64,000 nt of DNA, taken from positions 7,680,501 to 7,744,500 of the forward strand of contig CM074760.1 in assembly GCA_037355855.1 (NCBI GenBank). The letters are read 5' to 3'. Of the stretch, positions 18,543 through 28,491 are shown piece after piece. Source of the DNA: Pseudo-nitzschia pungens (lineage: Eukaryota > Bacillariophyta > Bacillariophyceae > Bacillariales > Bacillariaceae). Every line of letters begins with the position of its first letter. The first letter of the stretch is position 1. A program made the position numbers and the translations under genes. The notes under the pieces are model-generated. The model had not been told where the DNA came from and did not search any database. It saw only the letters and a program-made list of their open reading frames with translations.

Positions 18543-20794
18543 CTAGTACACGGACCTTCCTCCCGTGGCATCAAAGCAGAATCCTGTCGTGAAACTCGTT
18601 TCTGGTGAAACCATGAATGCAACCATTGAAGCTAAAGTCGATCACTCGACGGTGAGAGAGTCGTTCCCAAATTATAATAACAACAACAATCAAAAACATG
18701 AAACGCCAGATCGAACCACGGCACGCGGCACCCAGAGGTGTGCGCGCTAGGAGCGGACCCACCCACGTACCTATTTCTTCGATGGTTCCGCACCGCTTCA
18801 TCGGTATCTTGTCGGTCATGTACTTGACCTGCTCGGGGGGCATGTCGGCCACCATTTGCGTCCGCACCACCGCCGGGCAGAGGGCGTTGCAGGTAATGTC
18901 GCCCGCCTCGGCGTATTCCTTTCCGATGGTCTTGGTCAGTCCGATCACGGCCGCCTTGCTGGTCGAGTAGGCGAGCATGCCCGCGTTGCCGTCCTTTCCG
19001 GCGATCGACGAAATGTTGACGATCCGCCCGTATCGGTTTTGCCGCATGTACGGGAGGACCGCCTTGCATCCGTTGAAAATGCCGCGGACATTGACGCGAA
19101 CGACGGCGTCGAAATTCTCCGGGTCCACGTCCTCCGTCTTGAGGTTGGTCTTTCCGACGATGCCCGCCGCCTGGACCAGAACGTCAATGGCGCCGCGGTT
19201 GCGCTCCGCGATGGCCGCCCAGGCCTCGGTCACGGCTTTTTCGTCCCCGACGTCGCAAGACTCGCCGACGTACCGGCAGCTGGGCACCAGAGCGTTCAAT
19301 CGCTCGCAGGCGCTGCTGATCGCCGCCGGGTCGAGGTCGATGACGACGACCTCCTTGGCGCCCTCCAGGCCCAGGCGGGCCGCGATTCCGTACCCGAGGC
19401 CCCGGGCGCCGCCGGTAACGATGCAGGTGCTGGCGCGTCCGGCCAGCGCCCCGGGTTTGCTTTTGCCGCCGATCGACGACGAATCATTTCGACAGAGTTC
19501 CGCGTTGCGGGCCGCGTGCTCGGGTCCCTCCCTAGCCAAGGGCCCGACGATGGGCGACCGCAGCGTGCCGATCCCATCGATCTCGCACTCGACCACATCG
19601 CCGGGGACCAGCCACCGGGGGGGAGTCCGAAAGCAGCCGACCCCCGGCGGCGTGCCGGTCGCGATCACGTCCCCCGGACGCAGCGTCACGAAGCGCGAGA
19701 CAAAGGCTATAACGTCGTCCACCCCAAAGACCAGCTCGCGCGTGTTGGAGTCCTGGAGGGTTTCTCCGTTGACGCGGCAGCGAATTCCCGTGTTGTGCAC
19801 GGTTTCGAGGCTCAGCTCGTCGGGGGTGACGATCACGGGGCCGATCGGTGCGTATCCGTCCATGGCTTTTCCGAGGAGCCACTGGCCGCCGTTCTTTTCC
19901 AGCTGCCAGTCTCTGGAGTGGCCGTGTCGAACCAAGCACGCGGAACATTGGTGCGGTCGAAGCGAAGGTCGGCAAGGAGACAAGAAGAATCATCACGGTG
20001 TTGATGAGCTCAATCGAGACAACCTCTGTCGCATCACGTGCCATAACATGCCATCACATCGCATCGCATCGCATCGAATCATGCAATGCCACATCAAGAG
20101 TTGGTTTTCCGTGTCATAATCATAACGCACGTACCTGGCCGACACATCGTGCACCACGGTGTACCCCCCAATGTACTTGGGTGCGTCTTCCTTGGAGGTG
20201 TAGCGCGGGACATCGGTTCCAATGACAACTCCCAGCTCAACCTCGTAGTCCAGCTTTTCGGTTTGTTCGTCCTTGGCCACGGGCGTGTCCGGGCCGCTGA
20301 TGCAATGGCTGAATTTGGAAAAGACGAGCGGTTCCACAGGAATGGGCACATCTTGTTCCGTGCAGTGATCCTTTTGAGTTGTATAACCGCAAGGATGCAT
20401 AGGAGAGGTTTGAGGAGCGGAATATTAGGTCACGAATGAATGAATAGATATATAATATTATATATATATATATAATATTGATGTAGATATATGCAGTTTG
20501 GTTGAGGTTTGATTTCAATTCCGTACTCACCCTGTAATTCATGCCGATGCACAAAAACTTGCCCACCAGGGATCCATCGATGGGTGCCAACAACCGACAA
20601 TCGATTTCCGCAATAAAGCCGGGGGAAGACGGCGTCACTTGGGCCATTAGCTCGTTGGCTCGGTCGACCCCTCCCATCACGGAAAAAAAATCGCGAACGT
20701 TTCCGGCCAGCGACGACAAATCGCAATATCCCCCGGGGATCCGGGCGACGAATTTGGTCCTTCCTTTGTGTTCCACGCTTGCGAGTCGAACCAT
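18543..20794 (-). CDS. bifunctional FAH hydrolase - SDR dehydrogenase fusion (probable 2,4-diketo-3-deoxy-L-rhamnonate hydrolase / 2-keto-3-deoxy-L-rhamnonate dehydrogenase)
   Basis: Four exons in phase: 20794-20531, 20370-20135, 19912-18771 and 18631-18543, giving 576 residues. Donors are GTGAGT, GTACGT and GTACGT; acceptors AAAAG, CTCCAG and TTTAG. Residues 1-292 form an FAH-family domain: FLCIGMNYRDH, metal ligands Glu131 and Glu133 in DYEVELGVVIG, Asp163 in VVHDVSARDW, and GDVIATGTPPGVG at 247-259. After a ~35-residue linker, residues 329-576 form an SDR: TGGARGLG (333-340), Asn441, Ser469, Tyr482 and Lys486 (YSTSK), and a C-terminal FTTGFCFDATGG. No targeting signal is obvious. In the bacterial diketo-hydrolase route for L-rhamnonate or L-fuconate, an SDR oxidises the 2-keto-3-deoxy acid and an FAH-family enzyme then cleaves the product to pyruvate and L-lactate. 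The rhamnonate dehydratase gene on the same strand supports that role. L-fuconate is the main alternative substrate series. Confidence 0.85.
20448..20480. repeat. TA-rich tract in FAH-SDR intron 1
   Basis: ATATAT/TAATAT run within the 160-bp first intron (20371-20530). Similar TA runs lie in introns of the Dus1-like and spermidine synthase genes. Confidence 0.8.
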
Positions 20795-21812
20795 GGTGTA
20801 GCAAAATGGATTGGAGTGGAGTGGAGTGGATTGCAATGGAATGGATTGGAATAAAGCTTTTACTTTGCTCTGGTGTTTCGGAACAGAGGGTAAGGTTACT
20901 CGTAGAATATGGAAGATTCGCAATACATACCGTAAATCTTACTTCTTACCGGTACCGGTAGATGTCGAGATTATCAGTCGTATGGTATGATTTTTTTCCG
21001 CGAGAGAAGATCTTTGTTCTGGTGTCATGTAAGGTAATCTTACCCGGTTAGGTAAGGTTTACGGTGTTGGCACCGGTAAGGTTACCGGTATGTTTTCAGT
21101 TATGCGGCGTTATCGTCTTCAAAGGAGTCTTCGATGGATCATTCATTCACGAGTTGTCAGAGTCACAGATCCACATCCTGCTTATGCTGGGTCTATCATC
21201 CCCCTTTTTTGGTTGCCTGCTGCTAGTGTGGCGGTACCTTATGATTATGACCATCTACTGTAGTATCAGCAACTGCTATTACTACACATATACTACTAGT
21301 AGTAATAGCTACGTGTATCTGGTCACAAAATAAGAATATGATGGTGATGATCATACTGAATGATACTCAATACTACTGCATACTAGTATGCTGTCACATC
21401 TCCTTCTTGTTTGCACCAGTGATCCTCCTAGTAGTAGTAAGATTTACTAGTACTATTAGCTACTAGTAGTAGTACTAGGATTTCTTCTCTTATTCTGCTA
21501 CTATGTCCTCTAGACAGTAGTAGGAGTTAGCAAGTTGATGTTCATTGTTCGTGGTGGATTCTTAGCAAAAATGAATGAAACTAAATATGCAGCTACAGCC
21601 AGCATGCCAACCAGCTCTTTACTACTAGTACTACTAGTACCAGTACTAGTATCATTGCTGGCACTTTTTGTACTATCATTGCTGGGAGGAACATTTGTGA
21701 CGACACAGTTTGCAACGATTGACTCATCTCATTCCGATGAGGATCTGCAACCATGACATTGTTGTCGTCGTCGTGGCCATTGTCGCCATTTATTTAGGGA
21801 TCCTCCTTCGAT
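20795..21812. other. 1-kb intergenic region in the metabolic cluster
   Basis: Upstream of the FAH-SDR start and downstream of the methylglyoxal synthase stop. 20885-21090 is dense in TACCGGTA, GTAAGGTTAC and related strings. 21240-21690 is an ACTAGTAGT-rich low-complexity block. No gene seen. Confidence 0.55.
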
Positions 21813-23482
21813 CTACGACTTCTCGTTTTCCTCGCGAGCAGCTTCCTGTTGCTCGTCGACGACCTTCTTTTGTTGGGCCTTGTAGGCCCCCACGGCGGGG
21901 CACTCGAGCGAGAAGAAAAAGGAGGGAATCATATGTGGCTTGTTTTCCTTTAGGGCCTCCCGCAGCGTGTGCGTCATCATGAACGCCGTGGTAGGATTGT
22001 ACGCCACCATGCTGTTGTGCACGACCGCCTGTCGCAGCAAGCAATCAATGTCGGCGCGGTGGGGGTGGGAAGACATCGGATCCCGGAAGAAAATCATCCC
22101 GCCGACGCGTCCGGCGGTAATCAAGCCCACCATCTCGGCGTCTCCGCCAAGGGGTCCCGACTCGCAAGCAGGTCCGTACACGACCGTGCCCTCCGGTTCG
22201 TCTGCGAAGACCTCCTTGAGCATGTTGATGGTGCTGTTGGTACCGGTGAGGCGGAACTTTTTGAGCAGATTCTTGTTGGCCGTGACGAATTCCCGCATGG
22301 ACGGCTTCATACCGTTGTGCGAGACGAGGGCGAGGCACCGCATCGAACTGGGAGAAAAGGCCGACTCGAAGTCTTGGTCGATGGTGTCGTCGTCCTTGAA
22401 CTCAATCCCGTTGTCGTCCATTACCTTCTGGAAATCGACCGCTCCTTCCCCGCACCCATCGTCGTGCTGGACGCAGAGGAGATCGCGAAAGGGATAGATT
22501 TCCTTGGCAACGCGCATCAGTAATTCCTGCCGGTCGCTTTTGGCGCTGCTAATGGCGCTGTTGATCTTATCCGACAAGCCGCCCCCGCCCTTTTTCAAGC
22601 CTTGGAGCTCCTGCATGATGTCCTCCGTTACAACCTGTCGTGGACAAAAGTTAACGCAAGCAAAACAGAACAAGGATTCCGAGCATTATTCGTGGCGTGA
22701 GAATAAGCTGACGGACACCTCGGATACCAAACAATGACACGATCGTCCGTTACGACGAGACTCGAGACTTACCGAATTCTTTCCAACCCGCGTTGTGCCT
22801 TGGAGATATTTCGCCAGGACTTCGAATTCATAGAGATCTTTTGGTGCACGCGAGGAAAATGAAAATAATGGATCAGATTTCGTCATACAATGTTGGTGTC
22901 CCGATGCAGTTACCATGCCAACTTCATGGCAACCATGCCGTGCACTACGCGTAGTATTGTTTTGCCTTCAATACAATGGATGAAACGGATGCTTCCACGG
23001 GCATTCGTTTTCGTTCTGTAGTATTCGTTTGAACCGTCTTACCGATTTCGCGATCTTCGTCCGTGTCAAAGGAATCAATCAGCTTCAACACCTGTTCCAT
23101 TGGAATTTTCTTGTCCCCCATTCCTCCCATCAAATCCTTCAGTGCCTGGCGGAGTTCATGGCGATCCAGTTTGCCTGTGGAATGAAAACAACAAAAGAGG
23201 TGTGGATGCAACGCGAAACGCCACTCGTCGTGAGATACAACAACACAACTCGGCAACACAGGAAGATTTCAAAGAATCATCGACAACTCGGCTCGAAACA
23301 AATCCCAAGCCTAACCAACCCAACCAAACCGAGATCAACTCACCAGTCCCGTCCTTTTCATCTCTTTCGAAGGTCTCGTAAACAGCTTGGCTATCGAAGC
23401 TGGGAGATTTTGGATTGCGCAGGGCGCTCGAAGAAACGAGCAGGAGGAAGATGAAAAGAATCCTGATACCGGATGCCAACAT
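21813..23482 (-). CDS. methylglyoxal synthase with signal peptide and N-terminal EF-hand pair
   Basis: Four exons in phase: 23482-23344, 23174-23043, 22837-22773 and 22634-21813, giving 385 residues. Donors GTGAGT, GTAAGA and GTAAGT; acceptors CACAG, AAAAG and GACAG. Residues 1-20 are a signal peptide (IRILFIFLLLVSSSA). EF-hand loop 1 spans 42-53 (Glu at position 1, Asp44, Gly47, Glu53). Loop 2 spans 83-94 (Asp83, Asp85, Asp87, Ile90, Glu94; Arg instead of Gly at position 6). After a charged helical region, residues 208-340 match MgsA: His218 and Lys222 (HNGMK), a GTNST phosphate loop, Asp277 in GGD, and His304 and Asp307 in the DPMSSHPHRAD segment, corresponding to the E. coli catalytic residues. 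The family converts dihydroxyacetone phosphate to methylglyoxal and phosphate. The EF-hands suggest Ca2+ control; location (ER/secretory or plastid) is inference. It sits between the rhamnonate dehydratase and FAH-SDR genes. Confidence 0.87.
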
Positions 23483-25190
23483 GATTGATGATTGCAGTCG
23501 ATAGAGCGTCGTAAGGTTTAGTGGTAGGAATAATTACACGAACGGATGCAATGTTCAAAAATTATGACCTGTATTGGCATGAAAAGATTCAGATATTTCC
23601 AATACTCGTATTTGGTACGGTACCCTACTCGTATGCAGTTTTAGTTATGATTTGAAGTCTGAGAGCTCTTTTCCGTGGATCTTGTTCTTTTGGGGGTGAT
23701 TTCAATCTTTTCTACCTTGAAGACCTTTTGACATCCATCCTATTTTGCTCCACAGGATATCGGAACTTGACGGAACAACATTGACATCTGAGATATAAGC
23801 CAAAAGATAATACGTACTTCGTATCTACAAATTCGATGATGTTGAATGCATAAGGTATTGAATATTACTAGTACATACCAGGTACGCAGACCGTATTTTT
23901 GACTAGTAGTACCGCAATTAATCCTTGTCCACCAATGACTGTTACTGCTGTTTTTTGTTTATCGAATTGAATAAAGAACCCTGACAACATTGCAAAGTAC
24001 CAGTACTTGTACATGCACAGGTGTGCATGCTGGAGGAAGAAGGAAAACTGCAAGCCATACGAACGACTTCACCGTTCCGTAAGTTACTTACCGCATTGAG
24101 CATGATTGCCTTTTTCGCTTCAACAAGTTGTGTCTGGATCGAACATGCGTAAGCCACCATCGGAGACGGCATATCTGATGGTGACTGCAATAACACCAGC
24201 AGGATAATACTACTAGAAGCTCACAATTGAATAAGTGGTGCCTTTGGCAAGATTCAAAAATACTACTAGTAGTAATGATAAACCAAGAAATAGGAGCCAT
24301 CAAGAACAAACGAACCCTGATGCTGGTGGTGCTGCTGGCATCAGTAGTAGTAGTACTAGTAGTAGAAGTAGTAGAAGAAGAAGTATTAGTCCAAATACCA
24401 ACAAACAAAAGCAATTGCCCTTCTTCTTCTCAGTATGCCGCACCAGCACCAACTGCTCCTCTTTGTCTCAGATTGTCGAAGCTCCTATGCGAAATACCAA
24501 TACTAGTAGTACTAGTAGTACTAATAGTAGTAGTACTTCTTATGTAGTAACTTAGTACACCAGCTAGTACTACTAGGAGTACTAGTAGTACCACCACTAT
24601 TAGTACTACATGTGCTAATAAAACCCTCCTAACAAGCGTTCACAACATCAGCAGGATGGATTTCAAAAAAATAGAATTTTGCATTGATGTACTGCCGCAA
24701 CTTCTCCCTACGAATCCGATCTTAGCAATCCGTGACAGCAGAATCAGGAAGATACTAGTAATGGTGGAAAGAAACAACCACCAAGAAGGAGAAGACAGCC
24801 ATCACCAATGTGCTTCATAAACAGTCAGATACCTGCATATACCAATTCATCGCACGTTTACCGTCCCCATTGCTGCTCCCATTTGGGAAGGATTCGAAAT
24901 ACTAGTTCGACTGGTTCGGAGTTCGTCCCACAAAAAGAACGTTCTTGGTAGGAGAAACGAATTGCAGCAGGGCAGAATCCCACGGACAAGAATCAGCAGC
25001 AACAGAAGGACGCGGATGCTGCCGTGGTCGAAGACCTCAAAGACCTCGAAAAATCTGAATCGAATCAGAAAACATGCAGCAGGGTACTATTCGTCGAAAT
25101 CGGTTACTCGGATCTTTCGAGGAACTACCGCCATGTCATGGGAGTCCCTCACGTGGCATCCACCAATCTGCCCATTTATCCGCCCATACA
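23483..25190. other. 1.7-kb intergenic region in the metabolic cluster
   Basis: Contains the expected promoter of the methylglyoxal synthase gene (right of 23482) and the 3' flank of the rhamnonate dehydratase gene. 24180-24620 is rich in ACTAGTAGT repeats. A 54-codon ORF at 24656-24820 is weakly coding-like. A stretch at about 24096-24185 (minus) is flanked by an acceptor-like TTGCAG and a donor-like GTAAGT but is joined to nothing I recognise. Confidence 0.45.
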
Positions 25191-27731
25191 TCAATCCCTC
25201 GGATAGGGCCGTCTCAGGTTGAGTTCCTCCCGGTTCAATTCCACCCCGAATCCGGGCTTGTCCGTCAGCGTCACGTATCCGTCTTTGGGGAGCGGTTCGT
25301 CCTTGAAGAGCTTGCCGAAAAAGCTGACAATCTCGTCCGCCTTGGGAGACATGACGAGGAACTCGGCAATGGGACAGCTGGGAAAACAAATTTGCAGGTG
25401 GTACGAATAGACCGAGGAGCCGTGGGGTATGACCGGAATGTCGAAGGCGCTGGCGAGGGCCACGATTCGCCGGGCCTCGGTCATTCCCCCGCACCCTGAA
25501 TGAATGAATGAACATACAATCGTAAATAAATAAGTTGGAACGCCATACAACAACATTATAGTTTGGATCCACGATCCAAAAACAAGCCGTCGAAACGAAA
25601 AAGTGAGAACGCATTTTGCAATTGCAGCGTGTCCAGCAACCAACAACGCTGGCAAGTTGTCTTTGCAATCCCATCCCATCCATCCCATTGTTATGGCACG
25701 GCACGGCACGATACCATACACAACAAAAAAAATACACAAACACACACACACACTCTCTCTCTGCACTCACAGGTTATATCGGGCTGCAGGACGTCGCAAC
25801 ATTTCTTCTCGAGGAGCATCCGAAAGCCCCACCGGGTGTACTCGTGTTCCCCCGTCGTCAGCAGCGTCGAAGTTACGCGTTGCTTGACGGTGGCGTATCC
25901 GTCGTACTCGTCGGGAGGCAGCGTCTCCTCGATCCACTTGACATGGTAGGGTTCGCACCTCCGTGCCAGCTCAATGGCGTACGGAACCGTCAGGCTCATG
26001 TAGCAATCAATCATGAGGGAATAATCGTCCCCGACCGCCTCGCGCCATTGTCGGACCAACTCGATGTTCTTGCGCATGCCGGTTTCGCCCTGGGCGGGTC
26101 CAAAGGGCAAGGGAAACTTGGCTCCGTGGAATCCCATGGTCTGGTGAAACAAGGAAAGGAAAGGAAAGGAAAGGAAAGGAAACGAAGCGAGACGAGACGA
26201 AAAGATTGCAATTGTAATGCATTGTATTGTCATGTGTCGTGCGTCGTGTCGTAATGCGTCGTGTCACCATAAAGGACGGTTTCGGAACGATTGTATGAGT
26301 TTCGGTTGTTCCAAAACGCCAATAGCAACATCGATCTCTAGATAGTTTGGATTTTCAAGAATGAATGCACTCGTGCATTTGTCACGCATTGTATTTACCT
26401 TACCTTTGCAAAGTCCGGTCTGATGGACGAAAGAAATCAAATCAAATCAAATCAAAACAAAACAAATCAAAACAAAACAAAACCGACCAAACACGATCAT
26501 AGCATGCCAAGACAAGGCAATCAGTTAGCGTTCAATGGTGGCATGGCATGACATCACGTGGCATGGAATGACACGAATTAGAATGGCACACAACATGTAC
26601 CGCGGTGTGATTCAGGCATCGCTGCAACCATCCAACAGTCACCGAATTCATTCTCATCCATGGATGCATGCATCAATTCATTCATTCATCCACATATGCA
26701 TTCATTCATTCATCCATCCATCATTCACGTGGGCTGCTCGTCTTTCGTGCGCACAGGTACGCACCTCGCCGTTGTGGCGTAGACCGGCAGCGTCTCCTTG
26801 GTCTTTCCCCCCAGCAGCGCGTAGACCGGAAGTCCCCGCAAACGCCCCAGCGCGTCCCAGATGGCCAGGTCCAACGCGCTCAGTGCCTGCAGGGCGATCC
26901 CCTTGCGGCCGTAGTTCATGGTCGCCCGGAAGCACTGGTCCCAGATCAATTCGACGTTCGACGGTTCCTGTCCCTCGGCGAATCGCGCCAGGTGTTTTTC
27001 GATTATGTAGCACGCGGCGTCGCCCCCGATGCTGATGCCCACCCCCACCAATCGGTTGGAGAGCTCCACTTCCACCACGACGCTGCCCATGGCGTCGATG
27101 CCCCAGCTGGTCCGTGACTCGCGGTACTGCTCGTAGACGGACATGGGATTGGCGATGTCCGAATCGACGATCCAGTGGCCCGGGGCCTGTTTGTGGCAGT
27201 CGGCGCCGCCGCCCGAGTTTTGTTCCTGGGCGTCGTCGCCAAAGACAAAGGCGCGGACTGAATTCCAATCGAAACGAAACGAGACGAAACGAAACGAATC
27301 CAATCGAACCGAACCGAATCCGAAACGAATCCAATCGAACCGAAACGGAATGGGAGTGGGAGTGGAAATAGAGGAGACAAGAAAATTGTAACATTGGATG
27401 GGATGGGATGGGATGGAATGGTTAGTTTTGCGTTGTTTTGTCTTATGTTGCATTGTGTTGGAAGGGAAGGGAAGGGAAGGGAAGGGTCTACATCCATCGA
27501 CGACATGACTTCTTTGTGCCCTAGCAGATTTGAAGCCATGCAATAGTTCTGGATGCATTCCTGCCTCACTGCGTGTGCAATAGTGATGTTCGTGTTATCC
27601 CGTCAAACCAAACGCTAAATCCATATCCATATCCATATCCATATCCATATCCAAATCCACTCACCATGCTTGATGATCACGGCATCCTCGCTGGGCGTCA
27701 CCACGGGATGGGGACCAAGAATCAATGACAT
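25191..27731 (-). CDS. L-rhamnonate dehydratase (enolase superfamily, mandelate racemase subgroup)
   Basis: Five exons in phase: 27731-27665, 27257-26765, 26419-26404 (16 nt), 26140-25771 and 25495-25191, giving 416 residues, close to the ~400 of bacterial RhmD. The start is the first ATG after an in-frame stop. The N-terminal capping domain has APGHWIVDSDIANPMSVYEQ and VVVEVE. The barrel has metal ligands Asp237 (LMIDCYMS), Glu263 (KWIEE) and Glu290 (TTGEHE), and catalytic His340 in PHGSSVYS. The C-terminus, DKPGFGVELNREELNLRRPY, is characteristic of L-rhamnonate dehydratase rather than fuconate or galactonate dehydratases. The enzyme dehydrates L-rhamnonate to 2-keto-3-deoxy-L-rhamnonate, the substrate expected for the SDR half of the FAH-SDR fusion about 4.4 kb downstream on the same strand. 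No targeting peptide is obvious, so probably cytosolic. Confidence 0.88.
26404..26419 (-). other. 16-nt microexon of the rhamnonate dehydratase gene
   Basis: Between acceptor ATCAG and donor GTAAGG lie 16 nt that complete a split Arg codon and encode Pro-Asp-Phe-Ala-Lys. They supply the residues between the TTAR and TMGFHGAKF segments, where bacterial homologues have an equivalent R-P-D-L-A-K stretch. Without them exon 2 (phase 2) cannot join exon 4 (phase 0). Confidence 0.85.
27258..27664. repeat. long repeat-rich intron 1 of the rhamnonate dehydratase gene
   Basis: A 407-bp intron carrying several short tandem repeats: GAAAC/GAATCC-like runs near 27275-27340, GGGAT pentamers near 27397-27420, GGGAA pentamers near 27462-27486 and ATCCAT hexamers near 27618-27652. 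The intron at 26141-26403 also has an AAAGG pentamer run near 26155-26180. Confidence 0.7.
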
Positions 27732-28491
27732 GTTTGCTATTGCTATTGCTATTGCTGCTGCTGCTGTTTGCTATCTTCTACGAATCGTCGAAAAGTATCG
27801 GAGAAGCAATAAGATTACCTCACCAATCGCAATGAGATATCAGAAATCAGAACAGCGAAAAAGATTTCGATGATGAATGATGGGAAGATTCTAAAAAGTA
27901 ACCTTACAACTAATGTTACCATCGCACACTTTTTACGTGAACCTATTGCAGGCACAGCATCAGGTATTATTAGAGCCGACGACTAAATGTACCGGGTAAG
28001 GTCACAAGGACCTGGTAACTTATGTTCGTTCTGTTGGTAAAATACCTTCGCGCAAAAACTAGACCAGTCACGACACGTCCGTCCGTTGTCTTCACTCCAC
28101 CACAGAATAATCGATGATGCAAAAACCTAGAAAGTTGGGAAGGGAATCATGGAAAATACCTTTCGATAAGTTCTTAGAAATCCGATTATTTATTTCACAT
28201 TCGTTGTCTCCCATGTCACATGTCACATGTCACATGTCACATGTCTCGGACAACGGTACCGTACATCTTGAATTGGAAGCCGTAAGCCGTTGTCTCCCGT
28301 ACCGGCATGCATTTCGAATAGCTGCAGCAATCCAATCCTTATCGCATCCAGAACCGGAGGTCCCATTCCGCTACGCGTCGACAAACGCAAACAACACCGT
28401 CAAAGCCATTACAGCACAGCACAGGACAGCACAGCACTCCACCACTACGACTTTCCCCACCAATACCAATACCAATAACGATACCAATACC
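27732..28491. other. intergenic region between divergent genes
   Basis: Lies between the rhamnonate dehydratase (minus) and Dus1-like (plus) genes and should hold both promoters. It contains a CTATTG/CTG run at about 27735-27768 and an ACATGTC heptamer run at about 28213-28243. No gene seen. Confidence 0.5.

Noticed and set aside
18856..20119. Plus-strand ORFs of 380-382 codons over FAH-SDR
   Set aside because: They cross introns of the recognised gene and have basic, His/Arg/Ala-rich composition without motifs.
24096..24185. Isolated exon-like segment on the minus strand between TTGCAG and GTAAGT
   Set aside because: About 90 nt open in one frame, but no neighbouring exon joins it in phase; splice-like strings are common in this intergenic DNA.
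25024..25206. Small plus-strand acidic ORF (VEDLKDLEKSE) near the 3' end of the rhamnonate dehydratase gene
   Set aside because: No ATG start, overlaps the dehydratase 3' end antisense, and no continuing exon was found; probably 3' UTR on the other strand.
26535..27117. Plus-strand ORFs over exon 2 of the rhamnonate dehydratase
   Set aside because: Shadow frames; the minus-strand enolase-superfamily protein explains the region.
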